A stretch of DNA of 36,111 nt, from assembly GCF_003173335.1 (NCBI RefSeq), contig NZ_QGMZ01000031.1, forward strand, positions 1-36,111, given 5' to 3'. Of this stretch, positions 34,042 through 36,111 are shown one piece after another; position 1 is the first letter of the stretch, and each line of letters opens with the position of its first letter. The notes beneath the pieces are model-generated. The model had not been told where the DNA came from. It did not search any database and saw only the letters and a list, made by a program, of their open reading frames with translations. This stretch comes from Methanospirillum stamsii (lineage in GTDB: Archaea; Halobacteriota; Methanomicrobia; Methanomicrobiales; Methanospirillaceae). Both the position numbers and the translations under genes were made by a program.

Positions 34042-35294
34042 ATCATTTCTCCTCTGGTTATTGCACCAACCAGTTCCTCTGCGAGTTGCATCTCTCCACG
34101 TTCTGCACAGGCACGAATACTTAAGGTTACATCGGTCAGGAGTTTCCGGGTAATTACCCTTGTCAGGTCGTCAATTACCTCATGATACCGATCATCATAT
34201 CCGGATAACCGTGAAAGAGCCTTGTCACGCTCCCTGGTCCGAATCTGTTCAGCCCAGCTGTGGAGTGTTCCAAGCACCTCATCTGCGGCCTTCCGGTTAA
34301 AAAGGCGAATAAATTGCACTAACTCTTGGTCAAGATACATCCGTACCTTCTCTGCCGCTTCCTTTCTGAACCGGGAGGTATCATCGTTTACTTTCCGGAG
34401 ATCGTCAATAGTATACAGACATACTCCCGGAATTGTCCGGACAGAATCCTCAACATCCCGTGGCTGGGCAATGTCTACAATAATAAGTGGGTGGTTTTTC
34501 CGGTCAAGTGGCCATGAACGAACCTTTAGTGCTTCGTTCAGTTCATCGGCCCTGATAACCGGATGGGGAGCAGCAGTACAGCAGATAACAACGTCAGACA
34601 AAGTCAGGTACCGGTACAGGTCAGTCATCGGAACTGCTGTCCCCTCTACTTTTTCTGCAAGGATTTGTGCACGGTCAAATGTGCGGTTTGCAACATAAAT
34701 CGCAGAGAGATCTTTTGCAGCAAGAGCCTGGGTCACCAGGACACCCATCTCACCGGTCCCAAGTACCAGGATGTGACGACCATTCAGGGATCCCAGTTGC
34801 TCTTCAGCAAGCAGAACCGCAGCAGAACCAATCGATACTGCACCCCGGTTAATACCACTCATACTCCGGGCTTCTGATCCGGCATGAATTGCTTTATTGA
34901 TACAGAGGGTGATAAGCGGGTCAGCAACCGAGCGTTCTTCAGAGATAGAAAGTGCTTTTCTGAGCTGACCAAGGATTTGGTCTTCGCCGATGACCATGGA
35001 ATCAAGTCCTGCAGCAAGGTCCAGAAGGTGAGAAAGAGCAGCGGTGTCTTCCCACACCTGCCAGCCCGACCTTCCTTCACTCTCCATGAAAGACACCAGA
35101 AGATCTGCACTTCCGTGTACAATGACCTCTATCCGGTTACAAGTCTGTAAAAGTACTACACCCTTGAACCATTCCCCGGCACGGGAGAGGAATGCCTCTT
35201 CATCCAAAAACCTGACCGCTTCCATGTCAGCTACCGAGGCGATGTGATGAGAGATTCCGGTTATGGTCAGAGGAGAAAAGAGCGCATCCTTCAT
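34020..35294 (-). CDS. hemA: Glutamyl-tRNA reductase
   Basis: A 424-residue NADPH enzyme that reduces glutamyl-tRNA(Glu) to glutamate-1-semialdehyde, the committed step of C5-pathway tetrapyrrole synthesis. It carries LLQTCNRIEVIVHG with the catalytic cysteine (C52), LDSMVIGEDQILGQLRKA, SIGSAAVLLAEEQLG, and the NADPH site ILVLGTGEMGVLVTQAL followed by YVANRTFDRA. The C-terminal helical dimerisation part is present. The ATG overlaps the stop of the preceding gene (ATGA). Confidence 0.96.
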   Translation of the reverse strand: MKDALFSPLTITGISHHIASVADMEAVRFLDEEAFLSRAGEWFKGVVLLQTCNRIEVIVHGSADLLVSFMESEGRSGWQVWEDTAALSHLLDLAAGLDSMVIGEDQILGQLRKALSISEERSVADPLITLCINKAIHAGSEARSMSGINRGAVSIGSAAVLLAEEQLGSLNGRHILVLGTGEMGVLVTQALAAKDLSAIYVANRTFDRAQILAEKVEGTAVPMTDLYRYLTLSDVVICCTAAPHPVIRADELNEALKVRSWPLDRKNHPLIIVDIAQPRDVEDSVRTIPGVCLYTIDDLRKVNDDTSRFRKEAAEKVRMYLDQELVQFIRLFNRKAADEVLGTLHSWAEQIRTRERDKALSRLSGYDDRYHEVIDDLTRVITRKLLTDVTLSIRACAERGEMQLAEELVGAITRGEMICSRKFD

Positions 35295-35911
35295 GATCCA
35301 TACCTCTCCCTGATATATTCCCTTGCGTTCATTTGTCCTTTTGAAAGGGCTTTTCGTGTTTCAGGGTCACGTAATGCAGTATAGAGAATGGATTGACCGG
35401 ATATCGGATCGGCATGGTCTGTACTGAACGATTCCCGGATCCATTCACCAAGCTCAATGAGTTCGTCCATATCCGGGAACGTTTTCTCCATTTCTTCACG
35501 TATCAATCGTGAAACTGCAGGAACAGATCCAATGGTACTGATAGCAAGAGTAAATTTTTTCCCGGTTACTTTTGCCGGGAGGAATACATCACCGGGATTA
35601 CCTGATGCAACATTACAAAATACATGCACGGACTCCGATGCCTCCCGGATGATATTGTTCAGGTCAGGATCTGATGTTGCAGCAATTACAAGAGCAGAAT
35701 CCTGTATAAGCGGGCAGATTGAATAAGCATCAGGACTCAGGTCCAGTACCTCCTGTCTGACCGGAATCGAGGAGAAATCCGGGTGAAAGGAACGACTATA
35801 TACCGTTACATCAGCTTCTTCTACAAAATAGCGGGCTTTTCTGGCACCCACAGCCCCACCCCCGAATATGATAACTTTCCTTCCGGTAAAGTCTACCATA
35901 AGGGGAATCAT
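35291..35911 (-). CDS. Precorrin-2 dehydrogenase (siroheme synthase N-terminal type)
   Basis: A 206-residue Rossmann protein of the Met8/CysG N-terminal family that oxidises precorrin-2 to sirohydrochlorin with NAD; some members also chelate iron. MIPLMVDFTGRKVIIFGGGAVGARKA is the nucleotide-binding start. VIAATSDPDLN, VFCNVASGNPGDVFLPA and TIGSVPAVSRLIREEME are family segments. It is the first gene of the operon. No ribosome binding site is visible, but a TATA box lies 26 bases before the ATG, so the message is probably leaderless. Confidence 0.92.
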   Translation of the reverse strand: MIPLMVDFTGRKVIIFGGGAVGARKARYFVEEADVTVYSRSFHPDFSSIPVRQEVLDLSPDAYSICPLIQDSALVIAATSDPDLNNIIREASESVHVFCNVASGNPGDVFLPAKVTGKKFTLAISTIGSVPAVSRLIREEMEKTFPDMDELIELGEWIRESFSTDHADPISGQSILYTALRDPETRKALSKGQMNAREYIRERYGS

Positions 35912-35932
35912 CGTATGAGGTTAGTGGCATGG

Positions 35933-35940
35933 AAATATCA
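35933..35940 (-). promoter_or_regulatory. TATA box of the tetrapyrrole operon
   Basis: On the minus strand TGATATTT centred at about 35937 predicts a start at 35910-35911, exactly on the ATG. The upstream sequence CAGAT may be part of the BRE. Confidence 0.45.
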
Positions 35941-36000
35941 ATCTGTCCAATTATTCTGATGATTATTCATACTTATACGAGACATATCATTTCGACATTA

Positions 36001-36008
36001 TTATATAT
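36001..36008 (+). promoter_or_regulatory. TATA box of tRNA-Gly
   Basis: TTATATAT centred at about 36005 lies 34 bases before the mature tRNA start, giving a short 5' leader removed by RNase P. Confidence 0.55.
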
Positions 36009-36038
36009 CCAAAAAGCTCACGTTATAGAGCACTTCAT

Positions 36039-36110
36039 GCGTTGATAGTGTAGTGGTCATCACTAGGCGTTGCCAACGCCTAAACCCGGGTTCGAGTCCC
36101 GGTCAGCGCA
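36039..36110 (+). tRNA. tRNA-Gly, anticodon GCC
   Basis: A 72-base tRNA. The seven-pair acceptor stem is GCGTTGA/TCAGCGC. The anticodon stem is AGGCG/CGCCT with loop TTGCCAA, giving anticodon GCC. The T-arm is CCGGG-TTCGAGT-CCCGG. The discriminator base is A and no CCA follows within the window, so CCA is added after transcription. No intron. Confidence 0.97.
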
Positions 36111-36111
36111 T

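Overview
This window looks like a stretch of chromosome from a methanogenic archaeon, most likely a Methanospirillum-like member of the Methanomicrobiales. The evidence is an archaeal gene set (thermosome, TiaS, deoxyhypusine synthase, archaeal RPA with its partner, a CofE-family ligase), TATA-box promoters, GGTGAT/GGAGG-type ribosome binding sites matching an archaeal 16S 3' end, and moderate G+C. The genus is inferred from overall resemblance, not proven. No transposase, prophage or CRISPR array is visible. Most genes are core metabolism or information processing.

Layout. Bases 1-349 are non-coding and hold a cluster of three hairpins that may be a structured RNA on the minus strand. Bases 350-4999 (minus) are a chromosome-structure operon: a small coiled-coil protein, SMC and ScpA. 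Bases 5170-8814 (plus) are a tightly overlapping cofactor operon: glyA, folD, a dihydropteroate synthase and a divergent CofE-family glutamate ligase. The set reads as a one-carbon/folate pathway rather than an F420 pathway. Bases 8822-9167 (minus) hold a 46-residue zinc-ribbon protein and a 60-residue membrane protein. Bases 9364-11202 encode a secreted subtilisin with a PKD domain. Bases 11218-13615 (minus) are the single-stranded DNA binding protein RPA and its associated subunit.

Bases 13705-17879 (minus) carry a stand-alone NrdD-like glycyl-radical/zinc domain protein coupled to a CbiZ fusion, then tiaS, dys and pyrF. Bases 18006-20629 (plus) carry an archaeal HTH regulator and the thermosome. 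Bases 20666-24068 form a divergent chemotaxis pair: CheW (minus) and a soluble REC-PAS-PAS chemoreceptor (plus), separated by a long leader with two inverted repeats. Bases 24074-25520 (minus) are an exported CAP-domain protein and a RimI-like acetyltransferase. A DUF1015 gene follows on the plus strand at 25595-26854.

Bases 26876-30025 (minus) are a tandem family of three exported, cysteine-containing PPC-like proteins. Two of them share a repeated TPIIV motif, a common C-terminal motif, and a matching hairpin directly before the ribosome binding site. Bases 30204-35911 (minus) are one operon for early tetrapyrrole synthesis: precorrin-2 dehydrogenase, hemA, hemB, hemL, hemC and SUMT. It runs from glutamyl-tRNA to precorrin-2/sirohydrochlorin, precursors of F430, cobalamin and siroheme, but lacks hemD. 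A tRNA-Gly(GCC) closes the window at 36039-36110.

The strongest leads are the glyA-folD-folP-'cofE' operon as a probable tetrahydrofolate branch, the stand-alone NrdD C-terminal domain coupled to a B12-salvage fusion protein, the exported protein family with conserved 5' hairpins, and the hairpin cluster at the left edge. All product calls come from reading protein motifs by eye. No database search was possible.
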